Positions 10,330-19,102 of a stretch of 64,000 nt of DNA are shown piece by piece. Every line of letters starts with the position of its first letter. Position 1 is the stretch's first letter. The stretch is from positions 392,280-456,279 of the forward strand of contig NZ_JAJVKW010000009.1 in NCBI RefSeq assembly GCF_024198255.1, in the 5' to 3' direction. The translations under genes were made by a program, and so were the position numbers. The notes beneath the pieces are model-generated. The model saw nothing but the letters and a program-made list of their open reading frames with translations. It searched no databases and was not told the DNA's origin. Origin of the DNA: Myxococcus guangdongensis (GTDB taxonomy: Bacteria; Myxococcota; Myxococcia; Myxococcales; Myxococcaceae).

Positions 10330-10496
10330 GAGAGGGACTCCAGCGACGCGTCGGAAGCGACGATGTGAAGGGCGGCGCCCGGGATGCGGGGCCGTCCGAT
10401 GGGAAAGCTCACCACGGTGAAGAAGGGACTCAGGGGGTGGGCACGACGGGGTGGGCCTTGCCTGTCACGCGCCCGACACGCTGGGCCGTCGGATGC

Positions 10497-11129
10497 TCAG
10501 AGGACGACGAGCAGGCCGAGTGACGCTGTCGGGTAGACCTGACGCAGCTTCAGCTCCCCATTCGAGATGCGCAGCGTGCGCACGTCCGTGAAGGTGAAGC
10601 CCGGGCCTCCGCGCGCCGTCAGGCCCAGCCGCCCCGCGCCCGGCCGCCACATGAGGCCCACCGCGGGCTCCACGAAGGCCGCCGTGCTCGCGCTCTGCGA
10701 GGGGCCCTTGCCCGCGCGCGCCACGAACTCCTCGAAGCCCGCCGTCAGCCCGACGAAGGGCCGCAGCGTGCCGTTCGCGAACGTCGTCACCGTGTAGCGC
10801 GCGTCCGCGCCCACCGCGTAGTTGAGCTTCACCTCGCCCAGCTCCGCCCCCTCGAAGCGCGTGCGCACGCCCACCGCGTTGCCCCACTGGCCCGCGCGCG
10901 TCATCAGGCCGAAGGAGAACCGCCCGTCGAACTTGGGCGAGATGTCCAGCCGCACGCCGTACATGGACGCGTCCAGCGCGGGAGGCTGCAGCTCCAGCAG
11001 CACCGAGCCCCGCCGCTCCCGCTCCCGCGACGGAATCAGCTCGCCCGCGTCATCCGCCCACGCCGGCGCTCCCGCCAACACCGCCGCCGCCAACACGCCC
11101 GTCAGGACTCCCTGGGTCTGGATCTTCAT
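10497..11129 (-). CDS. Small secreted, outer-membrane beta-barrel-like protein
   Basis: I do not recognise a named family. The 210-residue product begins with a clear signal peptide (hydrophobic core LTGVLAAAVLAG, cleavage after AWA). The mature part consists of alternating polar/apolar strands with many Gly and aromatic residues (for example FSFGLMTRAGQW, YAVGADARYTV, LRPFVGLTAGF), typical of small outer-membrane beta-barrels, and ends in a hydrophobic VVL. It is the first minus-strand gene behind the TTGACA promoter and paired palindromes, 167 nt upstream of the membrane fusion gene. It is therefore probably the first gene of the efflux operon and under TetR-type control. An envelope role related to efflux is inference. 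Confidence 0.75.
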   Translation of the reverse strand: MKIQTQGVLTGVLAAAVLAGAPAWADDAGELIPSRERERRGSVLLELQPPALDASMYGVRLDISPKFDGRFSFGLMTRAGQWGNAVGVRTRFEGAELGEVKLNYAVGADARYTVTTFANGTLRPFVGLTAGFEEFVARAGKGPSQSASTAAFVEPAVGLMWRPGAGRLGLTARGGPGFTFTDVRTLRISNGELKLRQVYPTASLGLLVVL

Positions 11130-11146
11130 GTCGTGCTCCCGTGCTC

Positions 11147-11162
11147 TTAGTCGTTCGACTAA
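11147..11162. promoter_or_regulatory. Palindromic operator copy 1 (putative TetR-type site)
   Basis: The 16-bp sequence TTAGTCGTTCGACTAA is a perfect inverted repeat around a central TT. It sits in the divergent region between the outer-membrane-like gene and the TetR-type gene, 18 bp upstream of the former's start codon. Size and symmetry match typical TetR-family operators. Binding by the adjacent regulator is inference. Confidence 0.6.
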
Positions 11163-11163
11163 T

Positions 11164-11179
11164 TTAGTTACACGACTAA
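11164..11179. promoter_or_regulatory. Palindromic operator copy 2 (putative TetR-type site)
   Basis: TTAGTTACACGACTAA has the same 16-bp length and the same outer TTAGT/ACTAA half-sites as copy 1, but a less symmetric centre. Centre-to-centre spacing to copy 1 is 17 bp. Its right edge overlaps the proposed -10 element of the minus-strand promoter, as expected for a repressor site. Confidence 0.55.
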
Positions 11180-11205
11180 CTAAGGCGGCGCCCGAGCGAT
11201 GTCAA
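11177..11205 (-). promoter_or_regulatory. Sigma70-like promoter for the efflux operon
   Basis: On the minus strand a perfect TTGACA (plus-strand 11200-11205) is followed after 17 bp by TAGTTA (11177-11182), a poor -10 hexamer. The predicted transcript would start about 40 nt before the outer-membrane-like gene's ATG. The -10 overlaps the second palindrome, so repressor binding would block it. Confidence 0.5.
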
Positions 11206-11268
11206 GGCGACCGGGCGGCCGGCATCGGGGTGCTTGCGGGTAGGTGTGTGGCGTCCTATGGGAGACAG

Positions 11269-12003
11269 ATGGCCCGTCCACGCAGCCCGAAGAAGCCGTC
11301 GTCCCCTCAGCCCGAGCCGGCGCTCGCGGGCGAGCCGGATGCCCGGGAGCGGCTCATCGCCGCCAGCTCGCGCGTGTTGGCGGAGCGGGGCTACGACGCG
11401 ACGACGGTGAAGGAGGTAGCGCGCGTGGCCGGGGTGAACCAGGGCCTGGTGCACTACTACTTCGGCAGCAAGGACGCGTTGCTGCTCGCCGTCACGCGGG
11501 CGCACAGCGCGCAGTACGTGGCGGAGCTCAAGAAGCTGCGGGACGAGACGCCGCTGGAGGAGCTGGCGGACACGAGCTTCGCGTGGGGTGAGCGCCACCT
11601 GCGCGCGTCACCCGAGCAGTTCCGCCTGCGCTACGAGCTGTTCGCGCTGGGGCTGCGCAACGCGGAGCTCACCTCCGCCGTCGCGGAGCTCCAGGCGGAA
11701 GGGGACGTGGAGGTGGCCCGCACGGTGGCGCGGTACCGAGGCGGGGAGGCGTCGCGCCCCGAGCCGCTGGACCACCACTACGCCGTCATCATCAAGTCGT
11801 GCTTCGACGGACTGGCGCTGCAGGCGCTGTTGGATCCGAAGTTCGACCCGACGCCGGTGTACGCGCTGCTGAAACACCTGGTGCTGTCGAGTGTCGACGG
11901 GCCCGGGGGCGCCAAGCCGCCCGCGCGTCGGGGTCCCCGGAGCCAGGCGCGTCGAGGTGCACCGAAGCCGCGACGTCGCCCGAGCACGCGGCCTCGGCGG
12001 TGA
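11269..12003 (+). CDS. TetR/AcrR-family transcriptional regulator
   Basis: This 244-residue DNA-binding repressor has an N-terminal TetR helix-turn-helix at about residues 26-75: the segment LAERGYDATTVKEVARVAGV and the recognition end NQGLVHYYFGSKDALL match the family well. The C-terminal half is a helical ligand-binding/dimerisation domain, and the last ~30 residues are an Arg/Pro-rich basic tail. The ATG at 11269 is chosen because the family signature starts shortly after it and the frame upstream has no family similarity. It is transcribed divergently from the efflux genes, with two 16-bp palindromes between them, so it most likely represses that operon and perhaps itself. The inducer is unknown. 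Confidence 0.92.
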   Translation: MARPRSPKKPSSPQPEPALAGEPDARERLIAASSRVLAERGYDATTVKEVARVAGVNQGLVHYYFGSKDALLLAVTRAHSAQYVAELKKLRDETPLEELADTSFAWGERHLRASPEQFRLRYELFALGLRNAELTSAVAELQAEGDVEVARTVARYRGGEASRPEPLDHHYAVIIKSCFDGLALQALLDPKFDPTPVYALLKHLVLSSVDGPGGAKPPARRGPRSQARRGAPKPRRRPSTRPRR

Positions 12004-12009
12004 GTGTCG

Positions 12010-12861
12010 TCAGAGGGGGGTCTGCTCGCCGGGCGTGAGGAACCGCACGCGGCGGTCTTCTGGGAACGCGGCGCGGACCTGGGCCTCGGTGGAGAGAGGC
12101 TCGAAGGTGCCGTAGTGCATGGGGATGACGAGCGACGGGCGGAAGTATTTGCGCACGGCGAGCGCCGCGGCGTCCGGCCCCATCGCCCATCTGCCACCGC
12201 CGGCCGCGAGCAACAGGATGTCCGGATGGAAGAGCTCCTGGATGAGCGACATGTCGCCGAAGAGCCACGTGTCGCCCGTGTGATACAGCGAGCGTCCATC
12301 CGCGAAGGTGAGCACGTAGCCCAGCGGCCTGCCTCCGGGCTCCGTCGAGTGCATGGCGGGCACCGCATCCACCTGGATGTCGCCCACCCGGAAGCTTCCC
12401 CCCACGTTGACGCTGTGCTGCTGGGGTTCGGGAATCTTCATCGCGCGCAGGTGCTCGCCCGTGGTGACCACGAGCGCGCCCGTCACGCGGGCCAGCTCGG
12501 GGACATCACCGGCGTGGTCTGCATGGGCGTGTGTCACCAGGATGGCGGCCGGTTTCTCCTGGGCGAAGCGGGCGAGGTCCTTCCATTGCGTGGGGGTGCT
12601 CGGGTTCTCCTTCAGCCACGGGTCGATGAGCAGGCGGGTGCCTCCGGGTGAGCGCACCTCGAACGCGGCGTGGCCGAGCCAGGTGACCTGAATCGGCTGG
12701 AGGGTCTTCGTGGCTTGCGCCGTCGACGTGGCCCGTGCGCCGCTCGAGGCGGGAGATCGTTTCGACGCTTCGTTCGTGGAAGAGGCGTGGGTCAGGGGCG
12801 CTGTCGCCACGAGCAGCAGGGACGTCAGCAGCGGGGGAGCGAATGCGCGCGAGCGGTGCAT
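12010..12861 (-). CDS. Exported metallo-beta-lactamase-fold hydrolase (UPF0173-like)
   Basis: A 283-residue MBL-fold protein of the UPF0173/metal-dependent hydrolase type. The metal-binding signature HAHADH lies at about residues 108-113, with downstream metal-ligand candidates MHSTEPGG and MHYGTF. A signal peptide precedes the domain (hydrophobic run PPLLTSLLLVATAPL, then ALTHA-like cleavage), so it acts in the periplasm or outside. The ATG at 12861 is preferred over one 60 nt upstream because GAGGAAC stands about 6 nt before it and the signal peptide then starts correctly. The substrate is unknown; relatives include lactonase- and phosphodiesterase-like enzymes. The stop lies only 7 nt from that of the convergent TetR-type gene. 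Confidence 0.88.
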   Translation of the reverse strand: MHRSRAFAPPLLTSLLLVATAPLTHASSTNEASKRSPASSGARATSTAQATKTLQPIQVTWLGHAAFEVRSPGGTRLLIDPWLKENPSTPTQWKDLARFAQEKPAAILVTHAHADHAGDVPELARVTGALVVTTGEHLRAMKIPEPQQHSVNVGGSFRVGDIQVDAVPAMHSTEPGGRPLGYVLTFADGRSLYHTGDTWLFGDMSLIQELFHPDILLLAAGGGRWAMGPDAAALAVRKYFRPSLVIPMHYGTFEPLSTEAQVRAAFPEDRRVRFLTPGEQTPL

Positions 12862-12959
12862 CGGTGTTCCTCGGTGGAGCGGCCTCGCGGACGGTCGCGA
12901 GCGCCGGCGTGTCGGCGGCACCGAGGAATAGAGGCGAGGGGAGGAGACGTGCTTGGGCG

Positions 12960-13790
12960 TTATTGACGTCGCATCGCGCGAGCGTACTGCCCGGGTGTCA
13001 GTCCGACGATGCGCCCGAAGTGTCGGTTGAGCTGGCTCTGGTCATAGAGGCCCACCTCCACGGCGACGGCGCTCGCGGAGAGCCCCTGGGTGAGCAGCGT
13101 CTTCGCGCGGGCCACGCGCAGGTGCGTCACGTACTCATGGGGAGGCAGGCCCAGCTCCGCCCGGAACACACGCAGCAGATGGAACTTGTTGAGCCCCACG
13201 CTCGTCGCGAGCGACTCCAGGTCCACGTTCCGCGTGTAGCTCGCATGCAGGACGTCACGCGCGCGCGACACGGCGGGGCGGTGCGTGGCGCGCGAGAGCC
13301 TGGGGCGGGCCTCGCCGTACTCGGAGAGCAGCGCCTCGAGTGTCTGGGCGATGAGGCTGTCGCGCTCGAGCGCATCCGGCGTCCTTCGGGCCAGGGCCTC
13401 GTGGAGCGCGAGCGCGGTGGACTCCGTGCGCCCATGCCCGTGGCTCACGGCGTGCGTCAGGTGGGGTGCCGCGGTGAGGCCGAGCTGTCGCGCCGCGTCT
13501 TCCACGAGCGCGGGGGCGAGGGTGATGGACTGCGCGGTGACGGGGGCGTGGACCCGCTCGTCGCGGTGCACCTCGCCGGGCTCCTTGAGCTTGAGCCGGG
13601 GGCCGGGACCGTGGCTCCAGACGCGCTGGCGATACCAGAAGTCGAAGGCGCCCGAGTACGTCACGGTGAGGCCGTAGGCGGTGGCGTGGCCGGTCCACAG
13701 CCGGGTGTCATCCTCTACTCGGAGGACCTGGACACCGGGGGCTCCGGCGGGCGTCCAGGTCGAGACGGTGATGGGCCGTGCGCGGGGCAT
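12960..13790 (-). CDS. AraC-family transcriptional regulator
   Basis: This 276-residue regulator has an N-terminal cupin-like sensing half (about 1-150) and a C-terminal AraC DNA-binding region (about 175-275) with two helix-turn-helix units. The first is DLESLATSVGLNKFHLLRVF. The second is SASAVAVEVGLYDQSQLNRH, followed by the family end signature FGRIVGLTPGQYARA. It probably activates a metabolic or export gene in response to a small ligand; the target is not evident. It is transcribed divergently from the repeat/cNMP-type gene with 141 nt between starts, and its stop is about 100 nt beyond the MBL-fold gene on the same strand. Confidence 0.93.
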   Translation of the reverse strand: MPRARPITVSTWTPAGAPGVQVLRVEDDTRLWTGHATAYGLTVTYSGAFDFWYRQRVWSHGPGPRLKLKEPGEVHRDERVHAPVTAQSITLAPALVEDAARQLGLTAAPHLTHAVSHGHGRTESTALALHEALARRTPDALERDSLIAQTLEALLSEYGEARPRLSRATHRPAVSRARDVLHASYTRNVDLESLATSVGLNKFHLLRVFRAELGLPPHEYVTHLRVARAKTLLTQGLSASAVAVEVGLYDQSQLNRHFGRIVGLTPGQYARAMRRQ

Positions 13791-13931
13791 GGGATGAATC
13801 CGGCTGGATGCTTTCTATCTCACGTTTAAGGCCTGTACGAGGTATGGGGGCGTCGTGTCATTCGGTGTCGTCGCGATACAAAGCGTCGAACCGGGCCTTT
13901 TCTGGCGGCCAACCGGGCCGGAGGATGAGAC

Positions 13932-15131
13932 ATGCCAGGAGCCACAGTGGGGCTTCGCGTGGGGGGAGCACGCATGGGGACGGATGCAGAAGGGGCGTTG
14001 CGCGCGGTGCGGTCGTTGGTGGAGCTGGAGGACACGGAGCAGGCCGCGCAGCTCTACGAGGAGTTGGGCGCCTCCCAGCGCGAGCGGCTGCGCAAGCAGG
14101 CCGCGCAGGGGCCGGTGAAGGAGCGACGCGGGTTGGTGGAGGTGCTGCGTCGCGCCCGGGACTTCCTGGGCGCCGCGCGGTTGATGGACGGCAGCGGCGA
14201 CGACGCCGCGGCCGCCGACCTCTACGTGCAGAGCGGTCAGTACATGGAGGCGGGGGAGGCGTGGCTGCGCGCGGGTGAGTCCGAGCGCGCCGCGGCGGCC
14301 TTCGAGCGCGCGGGGGCGCTGGAGCGCGCGCTGGAGGTGTACCGAGGCCTGGGCGCGCGTGAGTCCATGGCGCAGTGCCTGGTGCGCCTCAAGCGGCCCT
14401 TCGACGCGGCGGACCTCTACCGCGAGCTCGGTCAGCCTCACGCGGAGGTGGAGACCCTTGGCGGCGTGACGCCCGAGGACCCGCGCTACATCGAGGCCGT
14501 GCTGCGCATGTGCCGGCTGCTGGATGTCGAGGGCTTCACGCACCGCGCGCTCGCGGTGCTGGTGGACGCGTTGACCAGCTCCGACGTGGCGCGGGCCGAA
14601 CCGGCGATGGTGACCGAGCGCGCGCGCCTCTTGCGTCGCATGGGCATGAACGCGGAGGCGGAGGCGGTGCTCGGCCGTCGCAACGCGCCCGCCACCACGC
14701 CCGTGGCCAACGGCTATCGCTTCCTCAAGGCCATCCCCATCTTCAGCGAGCTGTCGCTGGAGGACATGAAGGACCTCTACCGGCAGGCCCGGCAGGTGGT
14801 GCTCGCGCAGGACTCGGTGGTGCTGGAGAAGGGAGAGCCCGGCGTGGCGCTGCTCGTCCTGATGGAGGGGACGGTGGACGTCTTCAGCGGCCCGGAGTCG
14901 GACGCGCGGCTGCTCAACTCGCTGGGGCCCGGGGAGTATCTCGGGGAGATCTCCCTGGTGCAGGACGCGCCGGTGTCCGCGCACGTGCGGGCCCGCACGG
15001 CCGTGCGCGCGCTGCGCATCAGCCGCACGGCGTTCGAGCACTACCTGGACACCCACGAGGCCGCGGCCCTGCGCATCTACCGTCTCTTCACGCAGAACCT
15101 CGCGGCCCGGGTGCGCGCCCTCAGCGCCTGA
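13932..15131 (+). CDS. Tetratricopeptide-like protein with C-terminal cyclic-nucleotide-binding-type domain
   Basis: The product has up to 399 residues. The first ~230 are Ala/Glu/Arg-rich helical repeats (for example AADLYVQSGQYMEAGEAW, AAAFERAGALERALEVY) that resemble TPR arrays. A Crp/cNMP-binding-type beta-roll follows at about 255-385, starting KAIPIFSELSLEDMKDLY. The phosphate cassette GEISLVQDAPVSAHVRA lacks the Arg normally found where P-V-S-A is read, so cAMP binding is doubtful; there is no helix-turn-helix. Two starts are possible: ATG 13932 (GGAGG 7 nt upstream) or ATG 13974 (GGGGGGAG 5 nt upstream); the longer is listed. The role, perhaps a scaffold or an EspA/kinase partner, is unknown. 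Confidence 0.85.
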   Translation: MPGATVGLRVGGARMGTDAEGALRAVRSLVELEDTEQAAQLYEELGASQRERLRKQAAQGPVKERRGLVEVLRRARDFLGAARLMDGSGDDAAAADLYVQSGQYMEAGEAWLRAGESERAAAAFERAGALERALEVYRGLGARESMAQCLVRLKRPFDAADLYRELGQPHAEVETLGGVTPEDPRYIEAVLRMCRLLDVEGFTHRALAVLVDALTSSDVARAEPAMVTERARLLRRMGMNAEAEAVLGRRNAPATTPVANGYRFLKAIPIFSELSLEDMKDLYRQARQVVLAQDSVVLEKGEPGVALLVLMEGTVDVFSGPESDARLLNSLGPGEYLGEISLVQDAPVSAHVRARTAVRALRISRTAFEHYLDTHEAAALRIYRLFTQNLAARVRALSA

Positions 15132-15140
15132 CGGGGCGGC

Positions 15141-15530
15141 TCACTTCCAGTTGCAGCCCTTGATCTTCTTGCAGAAGGCCGCGTTCGTGGCCTTCGTGCA
15201 ATCCATGGCGAGGCCCATGCACCGCTTGGTGGCGTACGAGTAGGAACAGCCCGGCTGGCTGTTACAGAAGACGCTCGAGTACACGCCACAGAAGGTCGCC
15301 TTGCCAGTGCACTGGCCGCCCTCGCCCGGCCCGGTGTCCTCGGGGGCCTGCTTCGTGTCCTCCTTCGCGGGGGTTTCCTGCTTCGCGCCGTCCTTCTTCT
15401 GGGAGGACTGGGTATTCGTGTCCTTGGGCGCCACGGCCTGTTCGTCGGCGTGCGCGGGAGCACAGGCGAGCAGCACGAGGGTGGCCAGCATTCCCAGCAG
15501 GAGTCGAGGCTGCGCTGCGTCGCGAGACAT
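15141..15530 (-). CDS. Small secreted eight-cysteine protein
   Basis: No family is recognised. The 129-residue product has an export signal (LLLGMLATLVLLACAPAHA). This could be cut after AHA or processed as a lipoprotein at LLAC, so its final location is either soluble or lipid-anchored. A Lys/Thr/Glu/Gln-rich linker (about 25-70) leads to a C-terminal domain with eight cysteines in about 58 residues (patterns CTGKATFC, CNSQPGC, CMGLAMDC, FCKKIKGC), consistent with four disulfides. The ATG at 15530 is chosen because AAGGA lies 6 nt before it and the signal peptide starts there; a longer frame reaches 15623. It converges on the preceding gene with a 9-nt gap. Confidence 0.75.
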   Translation of the reverse strand: MSRDAAQPRLLLGMLATLVLLACAPAHADEQAVAPKDTNTQSSQKKDGAKQETPAKEDTKQAPEDTGPGEGGQCTGKATFCGVYSSVFCNSQPGCSYSYATKRCMGLAMDCTKATNAAFCKKIKGCNWK

Positions 15531-15701
15531 GGGCGTCCTTTCGGAGAGGGGCTCGGCTTTCGGCCCGCGTGATGTGAACAGCGCACTGTAGAGGACTCCA
15601 TCCGGGCGTGGGGGAGTGGGCACGGCTGGTGGCTCGGCTCACCCAGGAGGTGGGTCCTTTTCGCGCGACTGTCATCGACGTGGACGCAGCGCACGGGTAA
15701 C

Positions 15702-18023
15702 ATGCCCCGCTTCATGGCCAGGCAGGATGGCGCCAGCGAAGATCCCGACCGGGGGCGGCGCATTGGAAAATACGAGATCCTCACCCGCCTCTCGATGGGA
15801 GGGATGGCGGAGCTGTTCCTCGCCTTCACCTCGGGGCCGGGCGGATTTCGCAAGTTCGTCGCCGTCAAGCAGATCCTCCCGGACATCAAGAAGGACGAGC
15901 AATTCGTCCAGATGTTCCTGGATGAGGCGCGAATCACGGCGGCGTTCTCGCACGCGAACATCGGACAGGTCTTCGACCTGGGCGAGGACGGCGGCGAGCT
16001 GTTCCTGGCGATGGAGTTCCTGCCCGGGCAGAACCTGGAGCAGGTCATCAAGGCCGCCTCGCGGCGCCAGTACGGGCTGCCGCTGGGCTTCATCGGCCGG
16101 GTGATCCGCGACACGTGCCTGGGGCTGCACTACGCCCACCACTTCACGGACCCGTCGGGCCGCTCGGTGGCGGTGGTGCACCGGGACGTGTCCCCGAAGA
16201 ACGTGATGCTCACCTATGACGGCGTCGTCAAGGTGATCGACTTCGGCATCGCGAAGGCGAGGGGGCGGCTGGGGCGCACGCAGGTGGGCACGGTGAAGGG
16301 GACCAGTGGGTACATGTCCCCGGAGCAGGTGCGTGGCCACGCGATGGACGGCCGCAGCGACTTGTTCTCCGTGGGCGTGATGCTCCACGAGATGCTCACC
16401 GGCCAGCGGCTGTTCAACGGCCCGCATGAGGCCGCGGTGATGCTGCAGATCGTCGAGGCGAACGTCACGTCGCCCCGCGCCGCCAACCCGGACATCCCGG
16501 AGGCGCTGGATGCGGTGGTGATGCGCTCGCTGGCCCGGGACGCGACGCAGCGCTTCACGAGCGGCCGTGAGATGGCGCGGGCCATCGAGGCGGCGCTCGG
16601 GCCCGAGCTGTTCGACGAGGACGGCGTCACGGCGGTGATGGGCGAGCTGTTCGAGGAGAAGCGCCAGAAGACGCGCACGCTCCTGGAGCTGGCCAGCCGC
16701 GCCGAGGACGCCCGGGTGAGCGAGGCGGCCGACGAGCTGCAGCAGGACGACGTCGGTGAGATGGGCGCCACCGCGCAGCTGCCGACGCCGACGGCGGCCC
16801 GCACGGCGCGCACGGATGGGAGCAGCGCGCCCAAGCCGACGCCGCAGCGGCGCACGGATGGGAGCAGCGCGCCCAAGCCGGTTCCCCAGCGGCGTCCGGC
16901 CACGCCCACGGACCCGGAGGTCCCCACGCGCGCGGGCAGCGGTCCCAAGCCCATGCCCCAGCGGCGCACCGGTTCCGAGGCCGCCTCGACGACGCCGCGT
17001 GCCCCGCGCGCGCTGCTGGAGGCGGGCAGCACGTCCCGCACGCCGCGTCCGCGTCCCGCGGCGCGCGAGGAGCCACAGGAGGACGTGGACTCGCTCGACG
17101 AGCCGAGTGACTTGTCGACGCAGCAGTTCCGCACCCGTCCTCCGCGCCCTGGCGCCGGGTCCGCGGGCCGTGGACGGGGCGTGTCGCGCTCGGACACGCC
17201 GGTGCACACGCCGGCCGCGAAGCCCAAGTCCCGCTGGATGGGACGGTTGTTCCTGCTCGCGCTGCTGGGCGCCGCGGGCTGGGCGTCGACGCAGCCCATG
17301 ATCCGCGCCCAGTTCGTTCCCGCGTACGAGTCCGCGAAGGCCTGGGTGAAGGCGGAGCTGGATCCACAGGCCCCTGTCGACCCCACGCTCAACGCGGAGT
17401 GGCCGCCCCAGCAGAAGCCGGGGCCTCCGCCGGGCTTCCCGGGGACCGCGCCCGCGCCGGACCCCCGTCCTGGCGCCCAGCAGGCCGAGGCACCCTCCGC
17501 GCCAGAGCCCACCGCCCAGCCCGAGACCCCGCCGGAGCCACCCCCGACCACGCCCGAGGTTCGCCCCGCGTCCACCGCCACGGTGCGCAAGGGGAAGGAG
17601 TCGCCGAAGGAGGACCCGGCCCAGGTGGCCCGGAACGCCGAGGCCTCCAAGCCCGTCACGCGCAAGGCGCGGGTGTACGCCGGCAAGGAGAAGCCGGAGG
17701 ACGAGCCCGTCACCACGGTGACGAAGGACCCGGACGCGCTGGCGGAGGTGATGGACACCAGCACCCCCAAGGGCGCGGCGAAGGCTGGGCTCGGGTGGAT
17801 CACCCTCTACACGGTGCCCCGGGCGGCGGTGTTCGACGGCGCCACCCAATTGGGCACCACGCCGCTGTTGAAGTTCCCGCTGCCGGTGGGGACGTACACG
17901 CTGAGGTTGGTCGACCCCACGAGCCCCGACGGGGTGAGCCGGCGCCTGTCCGCGCCGGTGAAGCCCGGCGAGGTGACGAAGCTGCAGATTCGACTGGCGG
18001 ACCTCCCCCTGTACAAGGAGTGA
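15702..18023 (+). CDS. Membrane-spanning Ser/Thr protein kinase with PEGA-type tail
   Basis: A Hanks-type kinase of 773 residues. The kinase domain covers about 24-295: Gly-loop LSMGGMAELFLA, catalytic Lys in VAVKQ, catalytic loop HRDVSPKN (Lys of the usual HRDxKxxN displaced, a form common in myxobacteria), DFG in VIDFGIAKA and the GTSGYMSPEQ activation segment. A long Pro/Ala/Arg linker contains a 42-bp tandem repeat. A single TM helix lies near 512-530. The extracytoplasmic part is Pro-rich and ends in a PEGA-like beta domain (about 690-773), usually thought to contact the cell surface. The first ATG is listed; ATG 15714 is an alternative. Transcription probably stops at the hairpin just downstream. 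The FHA proteins of the Tad cluster are plausible readers of its phosphothreonines, but that is inference. Confidence 0.95.
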   Translation: MPRFMARQDGASEDPDRGRRIGKYEILTRLSMGGMAELFLAFTSGPGGFRKFVAVKQILPDIKKDEQFVQMFLDEARITAAFSHANIGQVFDLGEDGGELFLAMEFLPGQNLEQVIKAASRRQYGLPLGFIGRVIRDTCLGLHYAHHFTDPSGRSVAVVHRDVSPKNVMLTYDGVVKVIDFGIAKARGRLGRTQVGTVKGTSGYMSPEQVRGHAMDGRSDLFSVGVMLHEMLTGQRLFNGPHEAAVMLQIVEANVTSPRAANPDIPEALDAVVMRSLARDATQRFTSGREMARAIEAALGPELFDEDGVTAVMGELFEEKRQKTRTLLELASRAEDARVSEAADELQQDDVGEMGATAQLPTPTAARTARTDGSSAPKPTPQRRTDGSSAPKPVPQRRPATPTDPEVPTRAGSGPKPMPQRRTGSEAASTTPRAPRALLEAGSTSRTPRPRPAAREEPQEDVDSLDEPSDLSTQQFRTRPPRPGAGSAGRGRGVSRSDTPVHTPAAKPKSRWMGRLFLLALLGAAGWASTQPMIRAQFVPAYESAKAWVKAELDPQAPVDPTLNAEWPPQQKPGPPPGFPGTAPAPDPRPGAQQAEAPSAPEPTAQPETPPEPPPTTPEVRPASTATVRKGKESPKEDPAQVARNAEASKPVTRKARVYAGKEKPEDEPVTTVTKDPDALAEVMDTSTPKGAAKAGLGWITLYTVPRAAVFDGATQLGTTPLLKFPLPVGTYTLRLVDPTSPDGVSRRLSAPVKPGEVTKLQIRLADLPLYKE
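16809..16892 (+). repeat. Tandem 42-bp repeat (2 copies) in the kinase linker
   Basis: Two adjacent 42-bp units (16809-16850, 16851-16892) encode the 14-residue unit RTDGSSAPKPxPQR twice; a degenerate third version (GSGPKPMPQR) follows about 60 bp later. They lie in the disordered juxtamembrane linker of the kinase and hold Thr/Ser candidates for autophosphorylation. Confidence 0.85.
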
Positions 18024-18037
18024 GCGCCGTCCTTGAC

Positions 18038-18076
18038 GCCCTCGGACCCCCTCAATAGGGTCCGCGGGCTCTTTTT
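18038..18076 (+). terminator. Rho-independent terminator between the kinase gene and glyQ
   Basis: Arms GCCCTCGGACCC and GGGTCCGCGGGC form a 12-bp stem with one mismatch and an 8-nt loop, followed directly by TCTTTTT. It ends the kinase transcript. Only 33 nt separate its T-tract from the glyQ ATG, too little for a normal promoter. Readthrough or attenuation control of glyQS is therefore possible. Confidence 0.75.
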
Positions 18077-18109
18077 CCTTCGACGCACTGCGAGAAGGAC
18101 ACCATCGCT

Positions 18110-19091
<982 letters not shown>

Positions 19092-19102
<11 letters not shown>

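Noticed and set aside
12861..12921. Longer N-terminus for the MBL-fold hydrolase
   Set aside because: The extra 20 residues are Arg/Pro-rich and would bury the signal peptide; the ATG at 12861 has a good GAGGAAC upstream.
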